DNA of 64,000 bases, taken from Cacconaster sp045599325 (GTDB lineage Bacteria > Bacteroidota > Bacteroidia > Bacteroidales > UBA932). The DNA lies in the NCBI GenBank assembly GCA_045599325.1, contig JAZRVT010000030.1:7462-71461 (forward strand), read 5' to 3'. Below are positions 1-8,772 of this stretch, in pieces (the first letter of the stretch is position 1; each line of letters begins with the position of its first letter). The notes beneath the pieces were generated by a model, which was not told the origin of the DNA, did no database searches, and was given only the letters and a program-made list of their open reading frames with translations. Both the position numbers and the translations under genes were made by a program.

Positions 1-947
1 CCAGCGGCATCTGCTTCTTCTCGCTCGAGGCCTTCAGGAGACGCCCTGAGTGCTGGGAGATTCTGAAGCAGTGCCTCAAGTATGACAACCGCGCCGACTG
101 GATTGCAGACCAGCTCCGCAACCCGGCCACTCCTCACGTGGCTGTCGTGGCACACCGCGGCGACTGGCGCAACTTCCCTGAGAACTCCATCCCTTCAATC
201 GAGTCCGTCATTGCTATGGGCGCCGATGTGATGGAGCTTGACCTCAAGATGACAAAGGACAGTGTGCTGGTGCTCTCCCACGACAAGACCATCGACCGCT
301 GCACCAACGGTACCGGCGAGGTGAGCGGCTATACTCTCGAGGAGATCAAGGCATTCTCCCTCAAGAATGTAGATGGTGAGGTGGTGGACTCACTCCACAT
401 CCCTACCCTCCGCGAGGCTCTCGAGACCTGCAAGGACCGCATCTGCGTCAATGTCGACCAGGGATACTGGTATTACGACCAGGTGCTCGCCATAGCCGGG
501 GAGGTCGGAGTCACCGACCAGGTCCTGATCAAGAACTCGACTCCGTGGAGCAGGGCTTCGGAGACTATGTCGCGCCACGGGCACAATATGATGTATATGC
601 CCATCATCAACCTCTGGAACCCTGACCATCTGGTATGGCTGGACGAATATCTCGAGGAGGGCAAGACACCGATTGCTTTCGAGGTATGCTTCAGAGGATG
701 GGAGGACGGCCTCTTCGAGGAGTGCGCCTCCAGAATCATAGATGCGGGCTCCAAGGTATGGGTCAACACCCTCTGGCCAAGCATCAGCGGCGGCCCCGGC
801 ACCGACGACCCGACAGCCTGGAGCGGGGACCCTGAAGGGCCGGACAAGGTTTACGGCAAACTGCTGGAGCACAACGTATCGGTCATCCAGACCAACAATG
901 CCGCTGAACTCATAGACTACCTCCGCAGGAAAGGAAGACACGACTAG
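1..947 (+). CDS. Glycerophosphodiester phosphodiesterase family protein (5' end outside window)
   Basis: Hydrolyses glycerophosphodiesters to glycerol 3-phosphate and an alcohol. The GDPD TIM-barrel signature is clear: the first catalytic His-Arg in 'VAHRGDWRNFPENS' (about base 150), metal ligands in 'MELDLKMTKDS' and the second catalytic His in 'VLSHDKTIDR'. The reading frame (first full codon at base 3) has no stop back to the left edge, so the gene is 5'-incomplete. A GTG at 138 lies at the very first strand of the barrel and is a poor start. The roughly 45 codons upstream (bases 3-137) encode a Cys- and Arg-containing segment that is not a signal peptide and that I do not recognise. It may be the end of a further N-terminal domain. 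The next gene, a permease, begins 3 bases after the stop, so the two are probably co-transcribed. Confidence 0.85.
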   Translation, partial: SGICFFSLEAFRRRPECWEILKQCLKYDNRADWIADQLRNPATPHVAVVAHRGDWRNFPENSIPSIESVIAMGADVMELDLKMTKDSVLVLSHDKTIDRCTNGTGEVSGYTLEEIKAFSLKNVDGEVVDSLHIPTLREALETCKDRICVNVDQGYWYYDQVLAIAGEVGVTDQVLIKNSTPWSRASETMSRHGHNMMYMPIINLWNPDHLVWLDEYLEEGKTPIAFEVCFRGWEDGLFEECASRIIDAGSKVWVNTLWPSISGGPGTDDPTAWSGDPEGPDKVYGKLLEHNVSVIQTNNAAELIDYLRRKGRHD

Positions 948-950
948 GAT

Positions 951-2267
951 ATGCTCAAGCTGACAATAGCCCTCATCATCACGGTTGCACTGATGATCGT
1001 TGCGATCTCAAAGTGGAAGGTGCATCCGTTCATCGCCATCATAACCCTCTCCATACTGCTGGCAATCGCTGTCGGAATACCGTTGGATTCCATACCGTCA
1101 ACTGTAGGCAAGGGATTCTCCGCGGTCTTCGCCGGAGTGGGGCTGGTCATCATCTTCGGAATGCTTATCGGGCTTGTGCTCGAGAAGAGCGGGGCGGCAG
1201 TGAAGCTCGCTGAATTCGTGCTGAAGGCCATCGGACCGAAGCACCCCGCGCTGGCGATGATGCTTGTGGGCTGGATTGTCTCTATCCCTGTTTTCTGCGA
1301 CAGCGGATTCGTGATCATCAACCCTATCCGCAAGAACCTCGCAGCCCGCACGGGGGTCTCCCCTGTCTCGCTGGCGATCGCGCTTTCCGCAGGACTCTAC
1401 GCCTCTCACGTATTCATCCCGCCGACTCCCGGACCTGTGGCGGCGGCGGGTATGATGGGGCTCGAGAACAACCTCGTGCTGGTGCTCGGCATCGGAGCGC
1501 TGGTTTCGGTCTTCGCCCTTGTGCCGGCATACTTCTTCTGCAGGCACCTCGGGAAGACAGTGGTTTCCGAAGAGAAGCTGCCGGAAGTCCCCGAAGATGA
1601 GGATGGCGGCGCGAAACCTTCGACCCTGACGTCGGCCCTGCCGATACTTGTGCCGGTAATCCTTATGGCGCTCGGTTCATTCGGTGTGGTCACATTCCTC
1701 GGGAAGCCTGTGATCGCGCTGATGGTGGGGTTCTTCTTCTCACTGATTCCGCTCTGGCAGGCGGGCGGGCTCGGCACCCTCTACGACATCTGTCAGGAGG
1801 CGCTGAAGCAGGCCGGCCCTATCATCTTCATCACAGCCGCCGGCGGAGTCCTCGGCCAGGTAATCACAGACGCGAACTTCGTGCAGTATGTCCAGGAGAG
1901 CGTCGGAACCGTATCGCACTTCGGCATCTTCCTGCCGTTCATCATCGCGGCGGTCATCAAGAGTTCGGTGGGTTCCTCGACAGTGGCCATCACGACCACT
2001 GCGGGCATTATGGGGATGTTCAGCAGTTCTGATTCGCTGCTCCATATCCTCGGGATGACCTCCCCTCTCGCCGCCAGCCTGGCCGTGATGGCCATCGGTG
2101 CCGGCGCTATGGTGGTATCCCACGCCAACGACAGCTATTTCTGGGTTGTGACTGGATTCAGCGGCATCTCTCCTGCCAAGGGGTACCGCACCCAGACGCT
2201 GATGACTCTGGTCGCGGGGCTCGGTGCGATGGCGGGAATTTTTGTATTGTCGCTATTTATGATATAA
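951..2267 (+). CDS. GntP family permease (gluconate/organic acid:H+ symporter type)
   Basis: A 438-residue integral membrane protein with a dozen or so hydrophobic segments over the whole length. It carries the hallmark 'FCDSGFVIINPIRK' around residue 110 and the 'SHANDSYFWV' segment near residue 390 that are typical of the GntP family, whose members import gluconate, related sugar acids or glycerate with protons. The length is normal for the family. It follows the GDPD gene by 3 bases, and 15 bases after its stop lies the promoter of the tRNA gene, so it is the last gene of its operon. Pairing with a phosphodiesterase suggests that it imports a product or partner of organophosphate breakdown, but the substrate cannot be read from sequence. 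Confidence 0.87.
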   Translation: MLKLTIALIITVALMIVAISKWKVHPFIAIITLSILLAIAVGIPLDSIPSTVGKGFSAVFAGVGLVIIFGMLIGLVLEKSGAAVKLAEFVLKAIGPKHPALAMMLVGWIVSIPVFCDSGFVIINPIRKNLAARTGVSPVSLAIALSAGLYASHVFIPPTPGPVAAAGMMGLENNLVLVLGIGALVSVFALVPAYFFCRHLGKTVVSEEKLPEVPEDEDGGAKPSTLTSALPILVPVILMALGSFGVVTFLGKPVIALMVGFFFSLIPLWQAGGLGTLYDICQEALKQAGPIIFITAAGGVLGQVITDANFVQYVQESVGTVSHFGIFLPFIIAAVIKSSVGSSTVAITTTAGIMGMFSSSDSLLHILGMTSPLAASLAVMAIGAGAMVVSHANDSYFWVVTGFSGISPAKGYRTQTLMTLVAGLGAMAGIFVLSLFMI

Positions 2268-2282
2268 TTACAGAATATTTTC

Positions 2283-2290
2283 TATATTTG
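2283..2290 (+). promoter_or_regulatory. -7 box of the tRNA-Pro promoter
   Basis: TATATTTG is an exact match to the Bacteroidota -7 consensus TAnnTTTG, 16 bases before the mature tRNA 5' end. No clear -33 TTTG is visible at the usual spacing. Confidence 0.6.
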
Positions 2291-2306
2291 CAGTCCCAAC
2301 GGGAAA

Positions 2307-2380
2307 CGGGAAGTGGCGCAGTTGGCTAGCGCGCTGCGTTCGGGACGCAGAGGTCGGGTGTTCGAGTCACCTCTTCCCGA
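2307..2380 (+). tRNA. tRNA-Pro (anticodon CGG)
   Basis: A 74-base cloverleaf folds by eye. The acceptor stem CGGGAAG pairs with CTTCCCG and has discriminator A. The D stem is GCGC/GCGC. The anticodon stem CTGCG/CGCAG encloses the loop TTCGGGA, so the anticodon is CGG, reading proline codon CCG. The T arm GGGTG/CACCT has one G-T pair around TTCGAGT. CCA is not encoded. The gene stands alone, with its own -7 box and terminator. Confidence 0.95.
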
Positions 2381-2388
2381 CATAAACA

Positions 2389-2420
2389 AAGCCTCGCTGA
2401 ATCAGCGGGGCTTCATTATT
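2389..2420 (+). terminator. Terminator of the tRNA-Pro gene
   Basis: Stem AAGCCTCGCTG (2389-2399) pairs with CAGCGGGGCTT (2403-2413) around a 3-base loop and is followed by a T-rich stretch. It begins 8 bases after the tRNA. Confidence 0.75.
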
Positions 2421-2470
2421 TTCCACAGGCGGGCAAGCGAAGCTGCCGTTTCCCGAGCTCAGATCATAAT

Positions 2471-2497
2471 AAAAGAGGCCGGCATTCGGCCGACCTC
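2471..2497 (-). terminator. Terminator of the long rnf-containing operon
   Basis: On the minus strand GAGGTCGGC (2497-2489) pairs with GCCGGCCTC (2483-2475), with one G-T pair, around a 5-base loop, followed by TTTT (2474-2471). It lies 22 bases after the rnfA stop. The 57 bases between it and the tRNA terminator hold nothing I recognise. Confidence 0.75.
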
Positions 2498-2519
2498 CTT
2501 TAATTTACAGGGTTCCGGG

Positions 2520-3119
2520 CTATACGAGACCGGAGAAACCCATAAATGCCATAGCCATGATGCCGGCAGTCAGAAGTGCGATAGGAACGCCCTTGAATGA
2601 CTCAGGCACCTTGCTCATCTCGAGCTGCTCGCGGATACCAGCAAAGAGGATCAGCGCCAGGCCGTAACCGATAGCGGTTGCTATAGCGAAGACCACAGAC
2701 TGGCCGAGACCGAGCATATGAGCGCCGGCACCGAAATCGTATTCATTGGTGACAACCTGGATAGCAACGCCGAGGACAACGCAGTTGGTGGTGATCAGAG
2801 GGAGGAAGATACCCAGAGCCTGATAGAGCGACGGGCTGATCTTCTTGATGATGATCTCGACCATCTGGACGAGACCCGCGATGACGAGGATGAAACTTAC
2901 CGTCTGGAGGAACTCAAGTCCGAACGGAACAAGGACGTAGTACTGGAGAAGGTAGGTGACAAGCGTTGCGAGAGCCATCACGAAAGTCACTGCTGCGGAC
3001 ATACCTACAGCGGTGCCGACCTTCTTGGAAACGCCCAGGAAAGGACATATTCCAAGGAACTGTGTCAGGACGATATTGTTGACGAATATCGCTGAGATGA
3101 AAATGATTACATATTCCAT
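2520..3119 (-). CDS. rnfA: Ion-translocating ferredoxin:NAD+ oxidoreductase subunit RnfA
   Basis: Inner-membrane subunit of the Rnf complex, which couples electron flow between reduced ferredoxin and NAD+ to Na+ or H+ transport. The protein has 199 residues with about six membrane segments and the typical start 'MEYVIIFISAIFVNNIVLTQ'. The segment 'LGICPFLGVSKK' contains the conserved Cys that, with its partner in RnfE, holds an iron-sulfur centre in the membrane. RnfA and RnfE are inverted-topology homologues, and both are present here. It is the last gene of the operon, 3 bases after rnfE and followed by a terminator. Confidence 0.95.
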   Translation of the reverse strand: MEYVIIFISAIFVNNIVLTQFLGICPFLGVSKKVGTAVGMSAAVTFVMALATLVTYLLQYYVLVPFGLEFLQTVSFILVIAGLVQMVEIIIKKISPSLYQALGIFLPLITTNCVVLGVAIQVVTNEYDFGAGAHMLGLGQSVVFAIATAIGYGLALILFAGIREQLEMSKVPESFKGVPIALLTAGIMAMAFMGFSGLV

Positions 3120-3122
3120 ACG

Positions 3123-3713
3123 TTATGCCTTTTTGGTGATTTTACGGAAGGCGACCATCAGGTATGCCAGAACGATGAATGCGCCCGGAGCAAGTACGAA
3201 TGCGAGCATTCCGTCACCGTTCCAGAGCTTGAGACCGAAAGCGGAGCCGCTTCCGAGGATTTCACGGACGAGGCCGATGCAGGTGAGGGCGATGGTGAAG
3301 CCGAGGCCCACTCCGAGACCGTCGAGAGCGGAGTCACCCACAGAATTCTTGTTGGCGAACGCTTCGGCACGGCCGAGGATGATGCAGTTGACCACGATAA
3401 GAGGAAGGAAGATGCCGAGAGCCTCATAAACCACAGGCACATAAGCCTGGAGGAGAAGCTGGACGATGGTCACGAATGAAGCGATGACCACGATGTAGCA
3501 AGGGATGCGGACCTTGTCAGGGATGAATCTTGCGACAGCGGAGATGGTGATGTTCGAAAGGATCAGCACACACAGAGTCGCAAGACCCATGCTCATACCG
3601 TTGATCGCAGAGGTGGTGGTACCCAGAGTCGGGCACATACCGAGAACAAGCACAAATGTCGGGTTGTTCTTGATGATACCGTCAAGTATCAGTTTCCATT
3701 TGCTATTCGCCAT
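3123..3713 (-). CDS. rnfE: Rnf complex subunit RnfE
   Basis: Membrane subunit of Rnf and homologue of RnfA. It has 196 residues, about six membrane segments and the motif 'NPTFVLVLGMCPTLGTTTSA' with the conserved Cys near residue 27. The C-terminal tail is short and basic. The start overlaps the end of rnfG by 11 bases, so translation is probably coupled. Family length is normal. Confidence 0.95.
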   Translation of the reverse strand: MANSKWKLILDGIIKNNPTFVLVLGMCPTLGTTTSAINGMSMGLATLCVLILSNITISAVARFIPDKVRIPCYIVVIASFVTIVQLLLQAYVPVVYEALGIFLPLIVVNCIILGRAEAFANKNSVGDSALDGLGVGLGFTIALTCIGLVREILGSGSAFGLKLWNGDGMLAFVLAPGAFIVLAYLMVAFRKITKKA

Positions 3714-4323
3714 TTTCTTCAGTGTTTATGGTTTCTTCCACAGCCTCAGCAGCTTCTTCAGCAGCAGGCTTCTCGATTTTCTTGAAGACATCGTAAGCAG
3801 CGTTCACGCCCTTGAGGAAGGCACGGGAAGTGATGGTCGAAGCAGTGATTGCGTCGATGTCACCGCCGTCCTTGCTGACAGAGATGTTGGCCTCAGCCGG
3901 ATTCTTTCCCTTGACCTGGGCACGCGGCTGGATGTTCTCGTCAGTGATCTTCGCACCGAGGCCAGGAGTCTCGGAGTGGGAGATGACTGATGTGTTGTAG
4001 ATTGTACCGTCAGGGGTGAAGCCCACCATCATCTGGAGAGCGCCGCCGAAACCTGAGGTGACGACCTTCACTGCATAGCCCACAACCTGGTCACCGCTCA
4101 TAGCAGTGTAGACCTGGCTGCCGTCGATCTCCTGGATGGCCTCTGAAGGGACATTGTCGAATTCAGGGGTCACAGCAGAGATGGCGTTGTTGACCTTTGC
4201 AAGTTCAGAAGCCTCGATAGGGGCCTTTGTGATTACGTAGACAGTGCCCAGGAGAGCAGAGCATACGAGGCAGATGACTCCAAGGGAGATCATCATATTG
4301 CCGAAAGTAGATTTTGCAGCCAT
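3703..4323 (-). CDS. rnfG: Rnf complex subunit RnfG (covalent FMN-binding)
   Basis: Membrane-anchored, outward-facing subunit that carries covalently bound FMN. The N-terminal membrane segment spans about residues 10-32 and the FMN-binding domain about 75-175. The flavinylation site is D157-A-I-T-A-S-T163-I-T-S, with Thr163 the expected acceptor. It differs from the common TGAT form by having Ala-Ser before the Thr. A C-terminal tail of about 30 residues rich in Glu and Ala is longer than in many relatives. It overlaps rnfE and shares one base with rnfD. Modification would need a flavin transferase (ApbE), which is not in this window. Confidence 0.94.
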   Translation of the reverse strand: MAAKSTFGNMMISLGVICLVCSALLGTVYVITKAPIEASELAKVNNAISAVTPEFDNVPSEAIQEIDGSQVYTAMSGDQVVGYAVKVVTSGFGGALQMMVGFTPDGTIYNTSVISHSETPGLGAKITDENIQPRAQVKGKNPAEANISVSKDGGDIDAITASTITSRAFLKGVNAAYDVFKKIEKPAAEEAAEAVEETINTEENGE

Positions 4324-5303
4324 TATTTAGCCTCCCCAAACCTGCGAGGTTTGCAATATTTGTTGATCAAAGGAACTGCGCAGTTCATGATCAGGATTGC
4401 GAAGGAAACGCCCTCCGGATATGAGCCGAAATAACGGATCAGAACAGTGAGGACACCGATTCCGACCGCGAAGATGATCTGTCCCTTGGTTGTCATAGGT
4501 GAGGTCACGTAGTCGGTGGCCATGAAGATGGCGCCGAGGAGCAGACCGCCCTGGAAGATGTTGAACACAGGGTTTGTGTAAGCCTCAGGGTTGATGAGCC
4601 AGAAGATGCCTGACATCACGAACACTGTGAGGATGATGGTGACAGGGATGGTCGGCCTGATGACCTTGCGGAACCAGAGATAGAAGAAACCGAGGATAAG
4701 CGCGATTGCGGAGATTTCACCTGCCGAGCCGCCTGCATTGAAGAAGAAGAGCTGGCTGAAGGAGAGGTCGTCTGCAGCAATCTGTGAGAGCGGCATTCCG
4801 GTTGAGAGAGCCTCCTTCACAGCGCCGAGAGGGGTCGCTCCGGAGAAACCGTCGACAAAACGTGTTCCGGCATCAGCCCAGGAGGTCATAATGACCGGGA
4901 ATGAAACGAGCAGGAACACACGGCCCACGATCGCAGGGTTGAAGATGTTCTGTCCGAGACCGCCGAACGACATCTTTGCGATGCCGATGGCAACGATTGC
5001 GCCGATGACGGCAATCCACCACGGAGCCTCAGGCGGAATGTTGAGTGCCAGAAGGACACCTGTCACAGCAGCAGCGCTGCCGCACCAGCCTTTGACGCTC
5101 TTGAAGATGAATTTCTGGATGAGCCATTCAACCAGAACACAGGAAACGAGTCCCACTGCCACAAGGAGGAGTGCGGACCATCCGTACGCATAGACTGAGA
5201 CCAGCACAGCCGGAACCAGCGCGATGAGGACATCCGTCATTATTGAATTGGTATCCTGCCTGCCGTGGGTATGTGGAGAAGGAGATACTATTAGATTGTT
5301 CAT
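4323..5303 (-). CDS. rnfD: Rnf complex subunit RnfD (covalent FMN-binding)
   Basis: Polytopic membrane subunit of 326 residues that also carries covalent FMN. The acceptor motif SGAT is at residues 154-157 ('FSGATPLGAVKE'), with Thr157 as the linked residue. The hydrophobic core matches the NqrB/RnfD family, and the length is normal. It starts 6 bases after rnfC ends. The first 20 residues are hydrophilic, with a His/Thr-rich stretch. Confidence 0.95.
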   Translation of the reverse strand: MNNLIVSPSPHTHGRQDTNSIMTDVLIALVPAVLVSVYAYGWSALLLVAVGLVSCVLVEWLIQKFIFKSVKGWCGSAAAVTGVLLALNIPPEAPWWIAVIGAIVAIGIAKMSFGGLGQNIFNPAIVGRVFLLVSFPVIMTSWADAGTRFVDGFSGATPLGAVKEALSTGMPLSQIAADDLSFSQLFFFNAGGSAGEISAIALILGFFYLWFRKVIRPTIPVTIILTVFVMSGIFWLINPEAYTNPVFNIFQGGLLLGAIFMATDYVTSPMTTKGQIIFAVGIGVLTVLIRYFGSYPEGVSFAILIMNCAVPLINKYCKPRRFGEAK

Positions 5304-5309
5304 ACTCTT

Positions 5310-6647
5310 CTATTTTTTAGGTCTGCTGCGCAAGATTTTCATAACTTCCGCCTTGTTGATGCGGATGAGGTCGAGAAGAGGAATGTTTGCAGGGCAGGTG
5401 TAGATGCAGCATCCGCACTCGATGCAGTCGAATATCCTCTCTTTTTCCAGCTGGTCATACTGGCCGCCCATACGGGCGAGCTTGTTGAGCAGCCAAGGCT
5501 CGAGACCCATAGGGCAGGCGCTTGCGCACTTGCCGCAGCGGATACAGTTGCTTTCAGCCTTGCGGACGGTCTCCTCTTCGGTGAGAAGGAGGATTGCGCC
5601 GTTGGCCTTGACAGTTGCAGCGTCGATGTTGGCGATGGCCTTGCCCATCATAGGACCGCCGCTGATGATCTTGGCGGCCTTCTCAGGAACACCGCCGGCA
5701 TACTCCAGGATCTTCGACATCGGGGTGCCGATGCGGACCAGGTAGTTGTGCTGTTTCTCAAGGCAGCGGCCTGTGACTGTGATCACATTGTCGATACAAG
5801 GTTTGTTCTTCTGGACAGCCTCATAGACTGCAAGGGAAGTGGCCACGTTCTGGACGACAGCTCCGGCGTCGATCGGGAGTCCGCCTGAAGGGACCTGGCG
5901 TCTGATGACTGCGTCGATGAGCTGTTTCTCACCTCCCTGAGGATATTTCTTCTTGAGGACAACGACCTGGATCTGAGGGAATGCCTTGGCAGCCTCAGTC
6001 ATTGATGCGATGGCCTCAGGCTTGTTCTCCTCGATGCCGACATAGCCTGCGGTAACGCCGAGGGCCTTCATCATAATGGCACCGCCGATGAGAATCTCCT
6101 TCGGGCGCTCACGCATGATGCGGTCGTCTGAAGTGAGGTAAGGCTCGCACTCTGTGCCGTTGAGGATGAGGGCCACAGCCTTCTTGTCCTTCGGAGGGGC
6201 GAGCTTCACGTGAGTCGGGAAGGATGCACCGCCGAGACCGACGACTCCGGCGTTCTTGATCTTCTCGATGATTTCTTCAGGGGTATATGGAATCTCTGAG
6301 ATGATGTCCTTGCTTGTGTCGATACCTTCAGCCCACTCGTCACCTTCAACAGTGATCTCGACGTGAGTCATCATATTGCCGGCGATGTCAGCGCGCGGGC
6401 CGATGGACTTGACGGTACCTGAAACAGGTGAGTGTACGAAACCGGAGATGAATCCGGTCGGCTTTGCGATGACCTGGCCGGTCTTCACCTTGTCGCCGAC
6501 AGCGACAATAGGTTCAGCCGGAGCACCGAGGTGCTGTGCCATTGAGACATATGCAGTCTCAACGACCGGGAAGACCTCAATCGCAGCATTAGCGGAGATC
6601 TTGTTGTCGTTCGGATGAACGCCGCCGATTCTAAACGTTTTCTTCAT
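5310..6647 (-). CDS. rnfC: Rnf complex subunit RnfC
   Basis: Peripheral cytoplasmic subunit that binds NADH and FMN and passes electrons through two [4Fe-4S] clusters. It has 445 residues. The N-terminal barrel-sandwich part has 'GFVHSPVSGTVKSI', the NADH/FMN-binding part has 'GVVGLGGASFPTHVK' (about residues 155-169), and the C-terminal ferredoxin part has 'CIRCGKCASACP' (about 366-377) and 'CIECGCCIYTCP' (about 408-419). The start ATG overlaps the 3' end of rnfB by 17 bases. Confidence 0.95.
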   Translation of the reverse strand: MKKTFRIGGVHPNDNKISANAAIEVFPVVETAYVSMAQHLGAPAEPIVAVGDKVKTGQVIAKPTGFISGFVHSPVSGTVKSIGPRADIAGNMMTHVEITVEGDEWAEGIDTSKDIISEIPYTPEEIIEKIKNAGVVGLGGASFPTHVKLAPPKDKKAVALILNGTECEPYLTSDDRIMRERPKEILIGGAIMMKALGVTAGYVGIEENKPEAIASMTEAAKAFPQIQVVVLKKKYPQGGEKQLIDAVIRRQVPSGGLPIDAGAVVQNVATSLAVYEAVQKNKPCIDNVITVTGRCLEKQHNYLVRIGTPMSKILEYAGGVPEKAAKIISGGPMMGKAIANIDAATVKANGAILLLTEEETVRKAESNCIRCGKCASACPMGLEPWLLNKLARMGGQYDQLEKERIFDCIECGCCIYTCPANIPLLDLIRINKAEVMKILRSRPKK

Positions 6648-7488
6648 TTGGCGTCACAGTGTTAGGTTTTGGTGGAAAATTGACAGCCTGGATGGCCTTG
6701 GTAGGGCACTCCTCGACACACTTGCGGCAGCTCTTGCACTTGGTGAAGTCAATGTATGCCACATTGTTCTCGACAGTGATGGCGCCGAACGGGCAGGTCT
6801 TGGCGCACTTGCCGCAGCCGATGCAGCCGACAGTGCAGGCCTTGCGGGTGACAGCACCCTTGTCCTTGTTGATGCAGGAGACGTAGACCCTGCGGTCCTT
6901 CATCCCCTTGTTGCGGAGTTCGATGACGCCCTTAGGGCAGGCCTTGGCGCAGGCGCCGCAGCCGGTGCACTTGTCCTGGTCTACCTCAGCGACTCCGGTG
7001 GTCTCATTGACAGAGATTGCACCGAACTTGCAGGCGGTGACACAGTCGCCCATTCCGAGACAGCCGAACTTACAGCCGGTGTTGCCGGCATAGAGGCTGG
7101 ACATTACCTTGCAGGAAGAATATCCGTCGTACCTGTTGGTACGCGGACGGTTGGCGAAAGAACCCTGACAGCGGACAACCGCAACCATAGGAGTCTTCTC
7201 CTCGACCTTCTGGCCGAGAGCCTCCGCAACTTTCGCCATCACAGGATTGCCTCCTACAGGACAGAAGAAACCCTCCATAGATGGAGCCTTTACTACATTT
7301 TCAGCAAATGCGTGACAGCCTGCTTGTCCGCATCCACCGCAGTTCGCTCCAGGAAGGATGGACTCGACAACCTCAATCCTCGGATCCTCCTCAACCTTGA
7401 ACTTCTGCGCGACGAAGTAAAGAATAACCGCAAACAGCAGCCCGAGAGCCACCAGGCAGGCGATGGTAAAAAGAATTGTTTCAGTCAT
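6631..7488 (-). CDS. rnfB: Rnf complex subunit RnfB (multi-cluster ferredoxin-like)
   Basis: Entry point for ferredoxin electrons. The protein has 285 residues from ATG 7488: one N-terminal membrane helix, the Fe-S domain 'CGGCGQAGCHAF' (about residues 48-59), then a ferredoxin region rich in CxxCxxC motifs, including 'CTGCGACAKACP', 'CIGCGKCAKTCP' and 'CKSCRKCVEECP'. This is the long form with extra clusters known from Bacteroidota and acetogens. The frame stays open 21 codons further upstream, but that extension lies inside rseC and looks unlike a protein N-terminus, so I use 7488. The ATG overlaps the rseC stop by 8 bases. Confidence 0.94.
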   Translation of the reverse strand: MTETILFTIACLVALGLLFAVILYFVAQKFKVEEDPRIEVVESILPGANCGGCGQAGCHAFAENVVKAPSMEGFFCPVGGNPVMAKVAEALGQKVEEKTPMVAVVRCQGSFANRPRTNRYDGYSSCKVMSSLYAGNTGCKFGCLGMGDCVTACKFGAISVNETTGVAEVDQDKCTGCGACAKACPKGVIELRNKGMKDRRVYVSCINKDKGAVTRKACTVGCIGCGKCAKTCPFGAITVENNVAYIDFTKCKSCRKCVEECPTKAIQAVNFPPKPNTVTPNEENV

Positions 7489-7909
7489 TTGACTTATAGA
7501 TAGAAAATGTGAATATTTTAGAGATTCTCTTTCTGAAGAGGAACACCACAAAATAGTACAGAGCCAGCACCGCGAGCGACCAGAGGCCGGTTGCGAGCTC
7601 GCTCATCCCGACTTTGCTGAAGACCAGTATCGAGGCGAGGAGAACTGCCAGAGGGATGACGTAGCAGATCCAGACTGCCTTGATGCCCAGGGAGGGCTGC
7701 AGGACTACATTCACCTTGTCCCCGACCTTGTATTCCTCAACAAGTGTCGATATGGTGTAAGGGACCTCGACGATACGGACAGACTCCTCGGAAGCGGCGC
7801 ACACACCCTTCGCGTGACACGATGCGCAGGCCGACTTGTTGATGATTTCCACGCTGATGACATCCTCACTGATGTCTGTCACCCTGCCTTCGTGCTCGAT
7901 TCTGTCCAT
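7481..7909 (-). CDS. rseC: SoxR-reducing/RseC family protein
   Basis: A small membrane protein (142 residues) of the RseC/MucC family, often found beside rnf genes. The N-terminal domain has four Cys in 'CASCHAKGVCAAS' plus surrounding positions, a possible Fe-S or redox site. Two membrane helices follow at about residues 78-118, then a basic tail. In E. coli, RseC with Rsx/Rnf keeps SoxR reduced. Here the role is more likely assembly or regulation of Rnf, which I infer from its position as the gene directly before rnfB. Confidence 0.9.
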   Translation of the reverse strand: MDRIEHEGRVTDISEDVISVEIINKSACASCHAKGVCAASEESVRIVEVPYTISTLVEEYKVGDKVNVVLQPSLGIKAVWICYVIPLAVLLASILVFSKVGMSELATGLWSLAVLALYYFVVFLFRKRISKIFTFSIYKSND

Positions 7910-7918
7910 ACTGCAATG

Positions 7919-8767
7919 TTATTCTGTCTTTGATGTGAGAGGGTGCTTCAGACCTTCATAGGAAGAAAGCCTGCCCTGTATTGAACCGAGGTTCAATGAA
8001 GTTGAGAAAAATACCGGAAGATGGTTCTCATCGTCGGTGACCCAGAAGAAGACCTTCTCCTCGCCGGTGAAATCGCCGTTCGAATCGGCTCCGACCCTGA
8101 GCTCGGAGTCATCGTCCGCCGGCTCGCTCACATTGTGCGGCACAATCGCAATGGCAAGCTTGACGGTGTTGAAAGTGCCGGTCTTCGCCACTTTCTTCTG
8201 CTCGCGGCCCACCGCCCTGACAGTGCAGTCGAAGATGTCGCGGTCCACAACGTGGAGATAGTGGACAGGCTTGCCCGACGAGAGTTTGTCGAACTTCTCG
8301 CCGCGCACCTTGTAGATGAGGTTTATGACGTCATAGACAATCTCCGATTCACGGTAGACTGTGTCACGTCTCGGTCTTGTCTTCTTTTCGGTTATCGACC
8401 TGTACTGCGAAGCATCGGCGCTCCAGGTGAGCCAGTTCCTGGCCCAGTAGCCGCCCTCGGTCACATCGCGGTGGTAGGAGATCGGCCTGTTGCCCGTCTT
8501 CGCGAACTTTGTCTCGAAGGTGTCGCGCATCTTGAAGAAGGTGTCCCAGAACTTGTAGGTGGCGACATTCGCCTTCACTGTGAAGCTGTCCGCATCTTCA
8601 GTGCAGGCGAGGTCCACGTATGCAAGGTCAGCGCTTATGCCGCACTTGTAGTGGACTGTATATGAGAGCTTCTCCCCTCCTTTGTAAGGGTATCCCTGTC
8701 CGGCGAGCGGAGCGGCCGCAAGGAGCAGCGCCGCAATGGAAAGGAATATTGCAAAAGTTCTCTTCAT
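7919..8767 (-). CDS. DUF3108 family secreted protein
   Basis: A 282-residue protein with a signal peptide (about residues 1-23, cleavage after an Ala-x-Ala-like stretch near 'PLAGQG'). The mature part begins 'YPYKGGEKLSYTVHYKCGI' and matches the DUF3108 family, beta-rich periplasmic proteins of unknown role that are widespread in Bacteroidota. The family has no known catalytic residues. It sits 5 bases after dnaB and 9 bases before rseC in the same transcription unit. I do not infer a function beyond envelope location. Confidence 0.8.
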   Translation of the reverse strand: MKRTFAIFLSIAALLLAAAPLAGQGYPYKGGEKLSYTVHYKCGISADLAYVDLACTEDADSFTVKANVATYKFWDTFFKMRDTFETKFAKTGNRPISYHRDVTEGGYWARNWLTWSADASQYRSITEKKTRPRRDTVYRESEIVYDVINLIYKVRGEKFDKLSSGKPVHYLHVVDRDIFDCTVRAVGREQKKVAKTGTFNTVKLAIAIVPHNVSEPADDDSELRVGADSNGDFTGEEKVFFWVTDDENHLPVFFSTSLNLGSIQGRLSSYEGLKHPLTSKTE

Positions 8768-8772
8768 AATTA

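Noticed and set aside
2313..2600. Open frame of 95 codons running through the tRNA-Pro gene and two terminators
   Set aside because: It overlaps a clear tRNA and two hairpins and shows no protein-like composition.
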